Assembly (NCBI GenBank): GCA_950054155.1
Contig: CATLOT010000011.1
Coordinates: 33,672 to 97,671 of the forward strand
DNA length: 64,000 nucleotides
DNA from: an uncultured Bacteriovoracaceae bacterium
GTDB lineage: Bacteria > Bdellovibrionota > Bacteriovoracia > Bacteriovoracales > Bacteriovoracaceae
Direction of reading: 5' to 3'
Made by a program: the position numbers and the translations under genes. This document shows, one piece after another, positions 7,614 to 16,000 of this stretch (its first letter is position 1; the number at the start of each line of letters is the position of its first letter). The notes under the pieces were generated by a model. It was given only the letters and a program-made list of their open reading frames with translations. It had not been told where the DNA came from and searched no databases.

Positions 7614-8621
7614 ATGTTTGATTTTTTAAGTGCCTGGAAGGGCCTGCGTTTTCCTCTTTTTCTAACTCTTGGAACCCTCATTTTTGGTACAGTGGGTTTT
7701 AAGTTTATCTATCCTGAGGAGTCCCTCACGCAACTTCTTTATATGTCGGCCATAACGGTCAGTACTGTTGGCTATGGAGACATCCTCGATATACATCAAA
7801 ATACCGGGGCTATTGTTTTTACCATTATTTTTATGTTTGCAGGCATGGGGGTTGTTCTTTATTCAACCTCTTTGGTGACTGCCTATATTATTGAAGGGAA
7901 TTTAAGAGATGCATTCTCTATTGAGAGAATGAAGAAAAGGATAAGAGGCATGAAGAATCACACGATAATCTGTGGAGCAGGGGAGACAGGGAGTCACGTT
8001 ATTGCTCAGATGATGTCCCTTGGAAAAGAGTGTGTCGTCATCGAGGCGGATATTGATAAGAAGAATGAACTCATCGATGAGTTTCCAAGCTTAACGATCC
8101 TCACCGGTGATGCAACTTCTGATCTTATGCTTGAAAAGGCGGGCATTGAAAACGCCGCAGGCCTAGTGGCCGCTCTTAGTAATGATAAGGATAATCTCTT
8201 TCTGACGATTTCAGCGAAAATGCTCCAGCCTCAAATCACCATCGTCTCAAAGGCCATTGAACTGACAATGATTAAGAAGCTTAAGCGAGCTGGTGCTAGT
8301 CGAGTTGTCTCTCCTAACTATATTGGCGGCATTCGAATGGCCTCAGAAATCATTCGCCCCCATGCGACGGAGTTTCTTGATCAGGTGGGGGATAAAATTC
8401 AGGAGCAGATCATTCCCGGGGAATCCCCTCTTATAGGAAAGAAGCTCTCAGAGGTTGATTTCTATGGTGATTGTGGAGTCAATATCCTGGGACTTAGTAA
8501 TAATCGTCAAAACTACGAGACCAACCTAAGTCCAGATTTGACCATTGAAGAGGGGCAGGTTTTGATCTTCTTTGGCTCTTCAGAGGACACGAAAAGAGTA
8601 CAGTCAGTCGTAAGTCCTTAA
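7614..8621 (+). CDS. Two-TM potassium channel with RCK domain
   Basis: 335 residues. The first transmembrane helix is followed by a pore loop with the selectivity filter TVGYGD and the second helix, making one subunit of a tetrameric K+ channel. The cytoplasmic part is RCK_N (a TrkA-N Rossmann fold, IICGAGETGSHV with the acidic VVIEAD that binds nucleotide or cation) and RCK_C (from about residue 250). This MthK/Kch-like layout is gated by ligand binding to the RCK ring. It is the last gene of the run starting at 4582, with a 3-nt gap to the methyltransferase. Confidence 0.9.
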   Translation: MFDFLSAWKGLRFPLFLTLGTLIFGTVGFKFIYPEESLTQLLYMSAITVSTVGYGDILDIHQNTGAIVFTIIFMFAGMGVVLYSTSLVTAYIIEGNLRDAFSIERMKKRIRGMKNHTIICGAGETGSHVIAQMMSLGKECVVIEADIDKKNELIDEFPSLTILTGDATSDLMLEKAGIENAAGLVAALSNDKDNLFLTISAKMLQPQITIVSKAIELTMIKKLKRAGASRVVSPNYIGGIRMASEIIRPHATEFLDQVGDKIQEQIIPGESPLIGKKLSEVDFYGDCGVNILGLSNNRQNYETNLSPDLTIEEGQVLIFFGSSEDTKRVQSVVSP

Positions 8622-8746
8622 TAATACTGAGCCTTTATGCTGTAAAAGAAGCTGACGGCCCAGGGTAGGTTTTACAACTTAACCTCAAATTTTTCACAAA
8701 GCAGCTATCCTAAAGACCCAATTTAATAATGGTCGCAGGAGACTAG

Positions 8747-9634
8747 ATGCTACAAGCTGAGCAAATTGATAACTTCAATGAGGATGTCCTTAAGCCTAAG
8801 GTTACGGACTTTTCTGATTATGCTGACTTTCTTAACAGCTATGTGAGCCTCTATGGTAAGTATGGTCATGGTCCTTATAACCTGCAAAATTGGGCCCTGA
8901 GATTAGGCTATAAGTCTCCAAGTTCCCTGACAATGGTTCTCAAGAAGAAGCGTCTTCCCACTTATAAAATGGTGGTTAATCTCTGTGATGACTTTGGATT
9001 TTCAAAAGATGAAAGAGAATACTTTGAAACCCTTGTTGAAATTGAGAAAAATATTGAAAAAGGCAAAGACATCCAAAAGCTTTTGGAAAAGGCAAAGAGC
9101 TTAAGTGGAAAGAGTGAATATCAAAAAGTAAGTCTTGAGCAATTTTCACTGCTCAGTGACTGGTATTGCTATGCTGTAAAGGCGCTTATTGCTCGCAAAG
9201 ACTTTGTGAATGATCTTGATTGGATGGAAAGAGCCTTAAGAAGAAAAGTGACTAAGGCCCAAATTAAAGGGGCTATTTATAATCTCTTAAAAGTTGGCTT
9301 CGTTGAAGAGTGTGAGGAGCGAGGTCTAAAGGTAGCAAAAGGCAAAACCCATACTGGTAATGGAATTCCAAGTGCCGCTATTAAAAATCATCATCGTGGT
9401 ATGGTCCATCAGGCTTCTCAAGCTATCGATGAGCAATCGGTAGAGGAGAGAATTCTTCAAGGCCTCACTCTTAATATTGATAAAGAGAAGGACAAGGAAG
9501 AAGCCTTCAGTGACATCATGAAATTCATTCAAGATTTTAACAGTAAGTATCGCAATGATGAGGACGGTGAAAGTACTTATCAGCTCAATATTCAATTCTT
9601 TGAACTTGCCAAGAAAGTGGAGCTAGACGGATGA
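8747..9634 (+). CDS. TIGR02147 (DUF4423) family regulator-like protein
   Basis: 295 residues. The N-terminal ~80 residues hold an FLNSYV segment and a helix-turn-helix-like stretch with YKSPSSLTMVLKKKR; the central LSDWYCYAVKALIARKDF and a winged-helix-like LRRKVTKAQIKGAIYNLLK stretch are typical of TIGR02147. This family is abundant in Bdellovibrionota and Fibrobacteres, and its members commonly sit next to genes of exported proteins. DNA binding is inferred. AGGAGA precedes the ATG. The last 4 nt overlap the start of the secreted metalloprotease-like gene, so the two are translationally coupled. Confidence 0.85.
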   Translation: MLQAEQIDNFNEDVLKPKVTDFSDYADFLNSYVSLYGKYGHGPYNLQNWALRLGYKSPSSLTMVLKKKRLPTYKMVVNLCDDFGFSKDEREYFETLVEIEKNIEKGKDIQKLLEKAKSLSGKSEYQKVSLEQFSLLSDWYCYAVKALIARKDFVNDLDWMERALRRKVTKAQIKGAIYNLLKVGFVEECEERGLKVAKGKTHTGNGIPSAAIKNHHRGMVHQASQAIDEQSVEERILQGLTLNIDKEKDKEEAFSDIMKFIQDFNSKYRNDEDGESTYQLNIQFFELAKKVELDG

Positions 9635-10734
9635 AAAAAATATTATCAGTAACTCTACTTTCACTTTGTTTTTCAAGCTTTGCCAATATTTTAGCGCCCT
9701 CGGCAGTAGCCGAATATTCACAAGAGAACAAAGCAATGGGCCTTGAGACGGTTAATATTCTCAGTGGTGATATTGTCGGCAATGGGTGGATTTCCCCAAA
9801 AATTGATGAAAATGAAATTGAAAAACTCTTTCTCTCTCCTGAAGAGATTGAGCGCCGAAATGATTACTTTGAAAATTTTCTTAAGCAAATTGGTGTCGAG
9901 CAAGAAGAATTCCAAAGTGGTGATGTCGTTGGAAATGGCAGCGGCTTCTTTGAAACTCAAGGGGCGTACTTCATGGAAAGTATGCCAAAGAACATAATTG
10001 AAGCCCTCAATCAAAAGGCCATTGTTTTTCATTCTCACGAGAAAGAAATTCTTCTTAGAATACTAGATAACTTACAAACCGAATTATCTCCGGTCCTTAT
10101 TGTGAGTGAAAGTGATTTTCCTGGACTATTCTTTAATCGAAAGGTTGAGCGCTCACCAAGAATTGCTAAAACAGGCTTTTCAAGTGGTCTTCCTATTTTC
10201 ATCAACCGTGAGGTGCTCGATAACCGTACCAGTGTGATGGATACACTTTACTGGGTAGGACTTCTTACTCATGAACTAGGACACCAGGCGGGAGTTGCGA
10301 GTCATTTTGTTTTAGATAAATTAGCGGCAAAAATGAGACTCGTCTTAAGTCTTGGGGAGAAGAGAATTAGCTTCCCCGCCATTAATAGCGAGGAACTTAA
10401 GGTAGAGGTGATTAATCACCATTACATTCAATCTGCACCAGACCTCTATGTTTCTCAAGGTAATAATATTGTGTCGATTTCTGAGTGGGATATTGACCAA
10501 ATGAAAGAAGCGTGTGGAGAGCTTCGCTATACTGGTTTTGAACTCTCTAATCTTCATTGGTTGAATTATGGCACTTATAATAGTGTTTACGAGCTTGAAT
10601 TATCTCTTGGGGCATGGGCCCTAGTGAGGTGTGTTGACCCTGAAACAAAGGGTGTTCATACCCGTTATAAAGACCTTAAACTTGATATTTTCTGTAGAGA
10701 AGACGGGCTGGCCGTGAGACCAACCCTCAAATAA
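9631..10734 (+). CDS. Secreted HExxH metalloprotease-like protein
   Basis: 367 residues. A signal peptide (MKKILSVTLLSLCFSSFA) indicates export. Two copies of a similar short motif occur early: LSGDIVGNG near residue 45 and QSGDVVGNG near 98. The catalytic-type motif is LLTHELGHQAG with a further HFVLDK downstream, consistent with a zinc protease whose third ligand is unassigned. Three cysteines lie near the C-terminus. I could not place it in a named peptidase family. It shares 4 nt with the TIGR02147 regulator and is convergent with the glutaredoxin gene. Confidence 0.65.
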   Translation: MKKILSVTLLSLCFSSFANILAPSAVAEYSQENKAMGLETVNILSGDIVGNGWISPKIDENEIEKLFLSPEEIERRNDYFENFLKQIGVEQEEFQSGDVVGNGSGFFETQGAYFMESMPKNIIEALNQKAIVFHSHEKEILLRILDNLQTELSPVLIVSESDFPGLFFNRKVERSPRIAKTGFSSGLPIFINREVLDNRTSVMDTLYWVGLLTHELGHQAGVASHFVLDKLAAKMRLVLSLGEKRISFPAINSEELKVEVINHHYIQSAPDLYVSQGNNIVSISEWDIDQMKEACGELRYTGFELSNLHWLNYGTYNSVYELELSLGAWALVRCVDPETKGVHTRYKDLKLDIFCREDGLAVRPTLK

Positions 10735-10737
10735 AAA

Positions 10738-11133
10738 TTAGGAATTGAGAACTTGCTCGAGTTCTCCAGCTTCATACATCTCCATGATGATGTCATTGCC
10801 GCCGATAAGTTGTCCCTTAACATAGAGTTGAGGGAATGTTGGCCAGTTACTATACACCTTAACACCTTGACGGATATCCATATCAGTAAGGATATCAAAA
10901 GTGCTGTACTTCGCATTCATCGCGTTGAGGATACCAATAACATTGGCACTGAAACCACACTGAGGCATTTGGGGATTGCCTTTCATAAAGAGAAAAATAT
11001 CAGAGCTCTTAATCAATGAAGCAATTCTCTCATTGAGATCGCCCGACTTATTTTCTTCGGTGACCGCTTGACCGCCTTCTTGAGGAACTTTGTCACTTCC
11101 AAGAATATTAAAAGGATTGTTGTCATTACTCAT
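10738..11133 (-). CDS. grxD: CGFS monothiol glutaredoxin
   Basis: 131 residues. The glutaredoxin domain spans about residues 35-130, with MKGNPQMPQCGFS carrying the monothiol CGFS site that binds a [2Fe-2S] cluster with glutathione, then WPTFPQLYVKG and GGNDI. There is an extra polar N-terminal segment of about 30 residues. Such proteins carry and deliver Fe-S clusters and partner with BolA proteins. AAGGAG lies upstream of the ATG. It overlaps the bolA gene by 8 nt. Confidence 0.93.
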   Translation of the reverse strand: MSNDNNPFNILGSDKVPQEGGQAVTEENKSGDLNERIASLIKSSDIFLFMKGNPQMPQCGFSANVIGILNAMNAKYSTFDILTDMDIRQGVKVYSNWPTFPQLYVKGQLIGGNDIIMEMYEAGELEQVLNS

Positions 11134-11389
11134 TGAGGACTCCTTGTGCTTGAGCTTTAGCTTTTGTTAGTGTTTTAAGTTGAACCGCATGAATCTCATT
11201 AGAGTCGAGTTTTTCACGCAAAATATCCATAATCATCTGGTGCTGTTGAATGAGGATCTTTCCTTCAAAGGCATCACTGATAATCATAATTCCAAGATGA
11301 TCCATTGTTCCGGTAAGGTCTGTGACTCTGACAACGGCATCTTCCAAATGAGTTTTAATTAAGTTTTCTACTGTTGTGAATTCAACCAT
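11126..11389 (-). CDS. BolA family protein
   Basis: 87 residues, the whole BolA fold. The DHLGIMIISDAFEGK stretch and the later conserved histidine/Leu segment (IHAVQLKTLTKAKAQ) match the family. BolA proteins bind the shared [2Fe-2S] cluster of CGFS glutaredoxins and act in Fe-S trafficking or transcription. The 8-nt overlap with the glutaredoxin gene strongly supports a heterodimer. Whether it is the BolA or IbaG type is not decided. Confidence 0.88.
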   Translation of the reverse strand: MVEFTTVENLIKTHLEDAVVRVTDLTGTMDHLGIMIISDAFEGKILIQQHQMIMDILREKLDSNEIHAVQLKTLTKAKAQAQGVLNE

Positions 11390-11419
11390 ATTTATTCTCT
11401 CTTTTTAGATTAAAGGGTA

Positions 11420-11812
11420 TTAAGCCTGTGGGGTAACGGCCCAAAAACTCGTCGCAAAAGTCAGGACTCTCAGGGTAAAAGCGCTCCAGCCCAATTTTTT
11501 GTGAAGGGGTTTTATAGAATTGTCGCCCTTAAGAAGCTTTCTTCCCGTATAGATCATCACAAAATAGAGAAGCACAGTACTCACCGCAATAGTCACATGA
11601 ATATTGAGAATCATTGCGTTAGTAACAGCATTTGAGGCCTTGATGATCGCACTTCGGTTAAGCTCAATTTGTAAGACGAGGAGAATATCCCAGAAAATCG
11701 TCCCTCCCATGAGTTTAACGTGGAGCGAGCGTTTTTTGCGGTTGATCAAACCGGCGATCATTAAAGTCAGAATCAGAGCTGACTGAATTTGAAAAATAAG
11801 GGCTGTAGTCAT
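11420..11812 (-). CDS. Small four-helix membrane protein, DUF420/cytochrome b561-like, uncertain
   Basis: About 130 residues with four predicted transmembrane helices. Histidines in SLHVKLMGG, ILNIHVTIAVS and PLHKKLG lie at helix ends and could be heme or metal ligands, as in small quinone or cytochrome-linked membrane proteins. The identification is weak. An upstream in-frame start at 11848 is possible; I prefer 11812, which begins directly at the first helix. It lies 30 nt upstream of bolA on the same strand. Confidence 0.55.
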   Translation of the reverse strand: MTTALIFQIQSALILTLMIAGLINRKKRSLHVKLMGGTIFWDILLVLQIELNRSAIIKASNAVTNAMILNIHVTIAVSTVLLYFVMIYTGRKLLKGDNSIKPLHKKLGWSAFTLRVLTFATSFWAVTPQA

Positions 11813-11913
11813 AAATATCTTTATATGTGAAACAATCCTCATCCGCAATTCTCTTAATGTGAGATTTGTCCTAGATTAGAGGAAAGTTTAAAAAAACAAA
11901 GGAAGTATTTCGC

Positions 11914-14808
11914 ATGGCGAAAGGTTTAGGGCGCTGGACAATTATCGATATTGAGACCACGGGTGTTGATCCCTATAACGACGATATTATCGATGTGGGT
12001 TTTCTCTCATTTGAGGGGACCACCTTAGTTAAGAAATACTCCTCAGTTGTGAGACCCGAATATCCACCTAGCTACTTTATTCAAAAGCTGACAGGTCTCA
12101 CCGAAGATATTCTTAAAAAAGCGCCACTGTGGGAGAGTGTTGAACCCGAAGTCACAGAGCTCTTTGGCCAACCTCTCATTGCCCATAATGCAGAGTTTGA
12201 AAAGAGTTTCTTAGCCCCTTTCTTTGATGAAGTCGATGATGGCTCAGGTCGAGAGAGTTATGAAGACTCCATGCCTTTTTTGGCTTCGCTCTTTCCTTAT
12301 AAGCAGTCTTTTAAGCTTGAAAACTTTATTGTTGATTGGGGGATTGCTGAGGGCGAGGTTCACCGAGGTCTCGAAGATAGTATTGATTTATTAAAGGTCC
12401 TCTTAACCGCCATTCGCGTGGTCAAAAGTGACCGTGAGTATAGCCAGACTTTAATGGCCCTCTTTCACAAGTATGACCTCAAAAAATACTGGTACTACGA
12501 ACTCTTTAATCTCTTTGATGACGAACTTGAGGAACTAGCGAGTGCTATTGATTTTGATCTCGATCAGGCCACTAAGGCAGCGCTTGAATTTGAAAGAGCA
12601 GCTCTTTATCCCGAGATGATTGAGGCAGGGGAGAGGCCCTTTAGTTTTGAATTTAGTGGCGAAAACTTAAAGAATATCTTTCGGGCCGAAGAGAAGTTGC
12701 GGGAAAAACTTCCCAATTATACTTATCGAAAAAGTCAGGAGGAGCTGAGTTTAAGAGTTGGCCAGAGTTTTAAAAATGGTGTCCATGCATTGGTGCAAGC
12801 CCCAACGGGGACTGGTAAAACAATGGGCTATCTCATTCCTAGCGCTCTCTATGCCAAAGAAGAGGGAAAACAAGTCTTGGTGGCAACGGGGACAAAGACC
12901 CTCCAGCATCAGGCGATGTATAAAGATGTTCCTCAATTAAGAAGAGTGCTTGGACTCGATCAGGAGGAGCTTAAAGTAAAAAGGCTCGTGGGCTCTTCAA
13001 ATCACTTATGTGAACTCCTCTTTCGTCAAAGTATTGATGAGGAGGACCTTCTCTTTTCTGCGAGAGGTTTTGAAGAGAACTTCACTGATATGTTCTTTGA
13101 GTTGGTCTTCTATCACAACTCTCGCTTTGATGCTGATGCGTGGATTCTTAGAGATGAGCTTCCCTTTGTTTTCAAACGCAAATTTAATAGTTTTAAAGAT
13201 CGTGACAAGGACAATGCTGTTGATTACCGCTCTTGCACGGGTAATAGCTGTCCCTTTAAAAATGATTGCACCTATATCCGAGGCCTAAGAGAAGCGAAAG
13301 AAGCTGATATTGTGATTGGCAACCACGCTCTAATGTTCACCTGGCCTCGTGCCTTTCCAAGACCTGAACATATCGTTGTGGATGAAGCCCATAAGATTGA
13401 GGAAGAAACGACCAGGGCCTTTAGTTTAGAAGCCTCCCAAGAGGGGCTTGAAGGTTTCGCGCGTTCCCTCAATCATATGCAGGGAATTGGCTCTCTCTTT
13501 TATCTTCTCGCTCAAAAGGAAGATGAGGTTGGTGACAGCACGCCGATTATTAATCAGCTGCGTGAGGCGACAACAGATACTTATCAATTGCTCATGGATC
13601 ATCTTCGCACTCTTCCTGATGTTATTGAACAGTACTTCAAGAAACAGCCACGCTATACGGACTCTTTTTGGAATGAAACGCCAATGGTGACAGGGCAAGC
13701 GGATCAAGATGGACTCGCGCGGGGGATTTTTAATCACCTTGAGAGTCTTGAATTCATTCTTAATTCTTATAGTGAGAAGTTGACTCCCTATGCCTCTCTC
13801 TTTGATTTGAAAAACCTTGAAGGAGAGAGTCAGATTATCGCCTTTACGCGCTTTGAAACTTTTGTGTCAACGCTTGATGACTTAGTCTTGGCCTTAAAAA
13901 CTTCCGTGCAAAAGAAGAGTGGCTATAGCCACAGCTTAAGGTTTCATGAAAAAGAGGGCTACTGCATTTACTCGGGGCCGATAAACGTGGGGGAGACTCT
14001 CTACAATCATCTCCTTCAAACAGCGCGCAGTGTTTTCTTTACTTCGGCGACTCTTGGTAACGCTCTTGGAGACCAAGGCTTTCGTGGTGTCGAATGGGCC
14101 ACAGGTTATGGATATCTTGAGCCAGAGAGACGCTTTCGCCATGGCTTCTTCTTGCCGGCGCCCTATGATTATCGCAATAATACGAGAGTTTACTTGTGTG
14201 ATGATGTTCCTAATCTTCATGAGAATAAATTTGTTGATGTTATTCTCAAGCAAATAAACCCCCTCATTCGAGACCTCGGGGGGAGAACGCTCCTTCTCTT
14301 TAGTGCACGCAAAAGATTTGAGCTCGCGCGAGAAATTTTACTGCGAGAGTTTGATGGGCAAATTCCGGTCTTTGTCCAAGGAATGGGTTCTAATGTGGTG
14401 GATGAATTCAAGCAAAGTGGTCAAGGAATTCTTTTGGGAATGGAGAGTTTTGGTGAAGGGATTGATATTCCCGGAGAAGCGCTGCAATTTGTCTTTATCG
14501 ATAAGGTACCTGATCTCAGAATGGATCAAGTTATCAATGAAAGACGTCATTTCTATGAAACGAATATTGGAAATGAGTTTACCGATTATTATCTCTCTCA
14601 CCGAACGCGAAGTCTGCATCAAAAACTTGGAAGGCTCTTAAGAACCGAGACTGATCGAGGAGGCGTCATTATTGTCGATTCTCGAACGAGGCGTTGGAAG
14701 GGCAAGACGATGGAAAAATTTAATCGTCTGATGGAGCCTTATGCTATTTCACGGACTCCACTGAAAGACGCTGTTGATGGAGTCAGCGAATTTATTGGAC
14801 TTCATTAG
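11914..14808 (+). CDS. dinG: DinG-family Fe-S helicase with N-terminal DEDDh exonuclease
   Basis: 964 residues. Residues ~1-170 are a DnaQ-type 3'-5' exonuclease (IIDIETTGVD, then HRGLEDSIDLL). The rest is an XPD/DinG superfamily 2 helicase: Walker A APTGTGKT at 296-303, DEAH at 490-493, and four cysteines (366, 441, 446, 452) spaced for the [4Fe-4S] domain. DinG unwinds DNA, including R-loops and forks. Exonuclease-DinG fusions are known in Firmicutes, but those lack the cluster; here both are present. The gene is monocistronic with AAGGAA upstream and overlaps the convergent gene by 4 nt. Confidence 0.9.
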   Translation: MAKGLGRWTIIDIETTGVDPYNDDIIDVGFLSFEGTTLVKKYSSVVRPEYPPSYFIQKLTGLTEDILKKAPLWESVEPEVTELFGQPLIAHNAEFEKSFLAPFFDEVDDGSGRESYEDSMPFLASLFPYKQSFKLENFIVDWGIAEGEVHRGLEDSIDLLKVLLTAIRVVKSDREYSQTLMALFHKYDLKKYWYYELFNLFDDELEELASAIDFDLDQATKAALEFERAALYPEMIEAGERPFSFEFSGENLKNIFRAEEKLREKLPNYTYRKSQEELSLRVGQSFKNGVHALVQAPTGTGKTMGYLIPSALYAKEEGKQVLVATGTKTLQHQAMYKDVPQLRRVLGLDQEELKVKRLVGSSNHLCELLFRQSIDEEDLLFSARGFEENFTDMFFELVFYHNSRFDADAWILRDELPFVFKRKFNSFKDRDKDNAVDYRSCTGNSCPFKNDCTYIRGLREAKEADIVIGNHALMFTWPRAFPRPEHIVVDEAHKIEEETTRAFSLEASQEGLEGFARSLNHMQGIGSLFYLLAQKEDEVGDSTPIINQLREATTDTYQLLMDHLRTLPDVIEQYFKKQPRYTDSFWNETPMVTGQADQDGLARGIFNHLESLEFILNSYSEKLTPYASLFDLKNLEGESQIIAFTRFETFVSTLDDLVLALKTSVQKKSGYSHSLRFHEKEGYCIYSGPINVGETLYNHLLQTARSVFFTSATLGNALGDQGFRGVEWATGYGYLEPERRFRHGFFLPAPYDYRNNTRVYLCDDVPNLHENKFVDVILKQINPLIRDLGGRTLLLFSARKRFELAREILLREFDGQIPVFVQGMGSNVVDEFKQSGQGILLGMESFGEGIDIPGEALQFVFIDKVPDLRMDQVINERRHFYETNIGNEFTDYYLSHRTRSLHQKLGRLLRTETDRGGVIIVDSRTRRWKGKTMEKFNRLMEPYAISRTPLKDAVDGVSEFIGLH

Positions 14809-15548
14809 TCTTTATCAAGGTCGTTGAGGTACTTCACTTGAATGCGAATCCCGTCTTGTGAGCGCACCAGATAGGGAATGGTGCTGTGTTTAGAAATTTG
14901 AACTGTGATGAAGGGAACCTCATCAAAGTCTTCTTCGTTTTCTAGATCGACAGCATCATAGATCTTATAAGGGGTGGCCTGCACGGACTGGCCATCAAGA
15001 TTAAGAGACTCACTGGCAAGGGCTGCTCTTTCAGAGACAATCGTCTGCTGAATAGGGGAGCCTTCGCACTTCCATTGGTTTGAAGAGCTTACGGTGGCAT
15101 AGTAGTTCTTTGAAGTCGTATCCTCTTTCTTTGTTTTTAAAAAGAGCATAGAGGAGCTGGCACACGGAGTTGAGATTGAAAATTTTGGGGGCACTTGCAG
15201 CTGAAGATGGTCCTGACCGTCTTTCGTGATAAAGAGGTAATCAAGGGTATTGGTTCTGGAGTTGAAGTCGTACATCTCGCAGACTTTATTATCCCCTAGA
15301 GTGCGCTCAATGGTGAGCTTTTGAGGGATGTAATCCTTATTGAGAGTGAAATCCATGTAGACATTGAGAAGTTCTCCTGTGGCCACTCGGGAATGGATTT
15401 GGCCAAAGAAGCTCATTCCTAATTCTTTTCGGTCCTTATAAACTTCAAACTCTTCCTCGGCGTAGAGGGTCTCACCTTTGAAGTAGTTATAGGCACCGCG
15501 ATATACTTTGTCCCCACGGGGTTTTCTTCTTATTTCCATATTAGACAT
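14805..15548 (-). CDS. Conserved hypothetical protein, probably cytoplasmic
   Basis: 247 residues with no signal peptide and no clear membrane segment. The sequence is beta-rich with alternating polar and hydrophobic residues and charged ends. The family is not recognised; the N-terminal YNYFKGETLYAEEEFEVYKD stretch loosely resembles lipid-binding or DUF3108-like barrels, but I would not assign it. It overlaps the convergent dinG stop by 4 nt. ATG at 15548 or 15539 are both possible; the ribosome site is weak. Confidence 0.55.
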   Translation of the reverse strand: MSNMEIRRKPRGDKVYRGAYNYFKGETLYAEEEFEVYKDRKELGMSFFGQIHSRVATGELLNVYMDFTLNKDYIPQKLTIERTLGDNKVCEMYDFNSRTNTLDYLFITKDGQDHLQLQVPPKFSISTPCASSSMLFLKTKKEDTTSKNYYATVSSSNQWKCEGSPIQQTIVSERAALASESLNLDGQSVQATPYKIYDAVDLENEEDFDEVPFITVQISKHSTIPYLVRSQDGIRIQVKYLNDLDKD

Positions 15549-15643
15549 TTTAAGGCCTATCGGGATTTTTTCCCAGAAATTAGAAGTAAAAAGAGATGGA
15601 CTTTGTTAGTCTGGAAAGGACTACTTAAATAATGAGGATTGTT

Positions 15644-15997
15644 ATGAGCGAAAATTTTTATCGTGTGCTTCACTATGGTGCCCTTTTCTTCTTTCTCTCT
15701 GGACTTGGGATTTCTCTTTTTACGGAAAATACCAATAAGGCCAATAAGATCATTACGGGAATTGCTTCTCTTCTCATTCTTGTTGCTGGTATGGGATTAA
15801 TTGCTAAAGCTCTTGAAATTGGTCACGGCTCATCATGGCCTGCATGGATTCATGCAAAGCTAACTATCTGGGCGCTCCTCTCTATCGGAGGACCAGTGCT
15901 GGCCAAGCGTCTTGGTAAGGGGAGAGTTGCTGCTTTCTACGTTATTCTCATTCTTGCCACCACTGCGGCCTACCTCGCTGTTAATAAGCCTTTCTAA
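15644..15997 (+). CDS. SirB2-like four-helix membrane protein
   Basis: 117 residues with four hydrophobic helices. The order of helices, the HYGALFFFLSGLGI start and the HAKLTIWALLSIGGPVL segment resemble the SirB2/YchQ family of small inner-membrane proteins, whose function is poorly known. Start 15644 is chosen because GAGGA lies 7 nt upstream; 15632 would leave no ribosome site. It is followed by the MATE gene after 3 nt. Confidence 0.65.
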   Translation: MSENFYRVLHYGALFFFLSGLGISLFTENTNKANKIITGIASLLILVAGMGLIAKALEIGHGSSWPAWIHAKLTIWALLSIGGPVLAKRLGKGRVAAFYVILILATTAAYLAVNKPF

Positions 15998-16000
15998 GAG

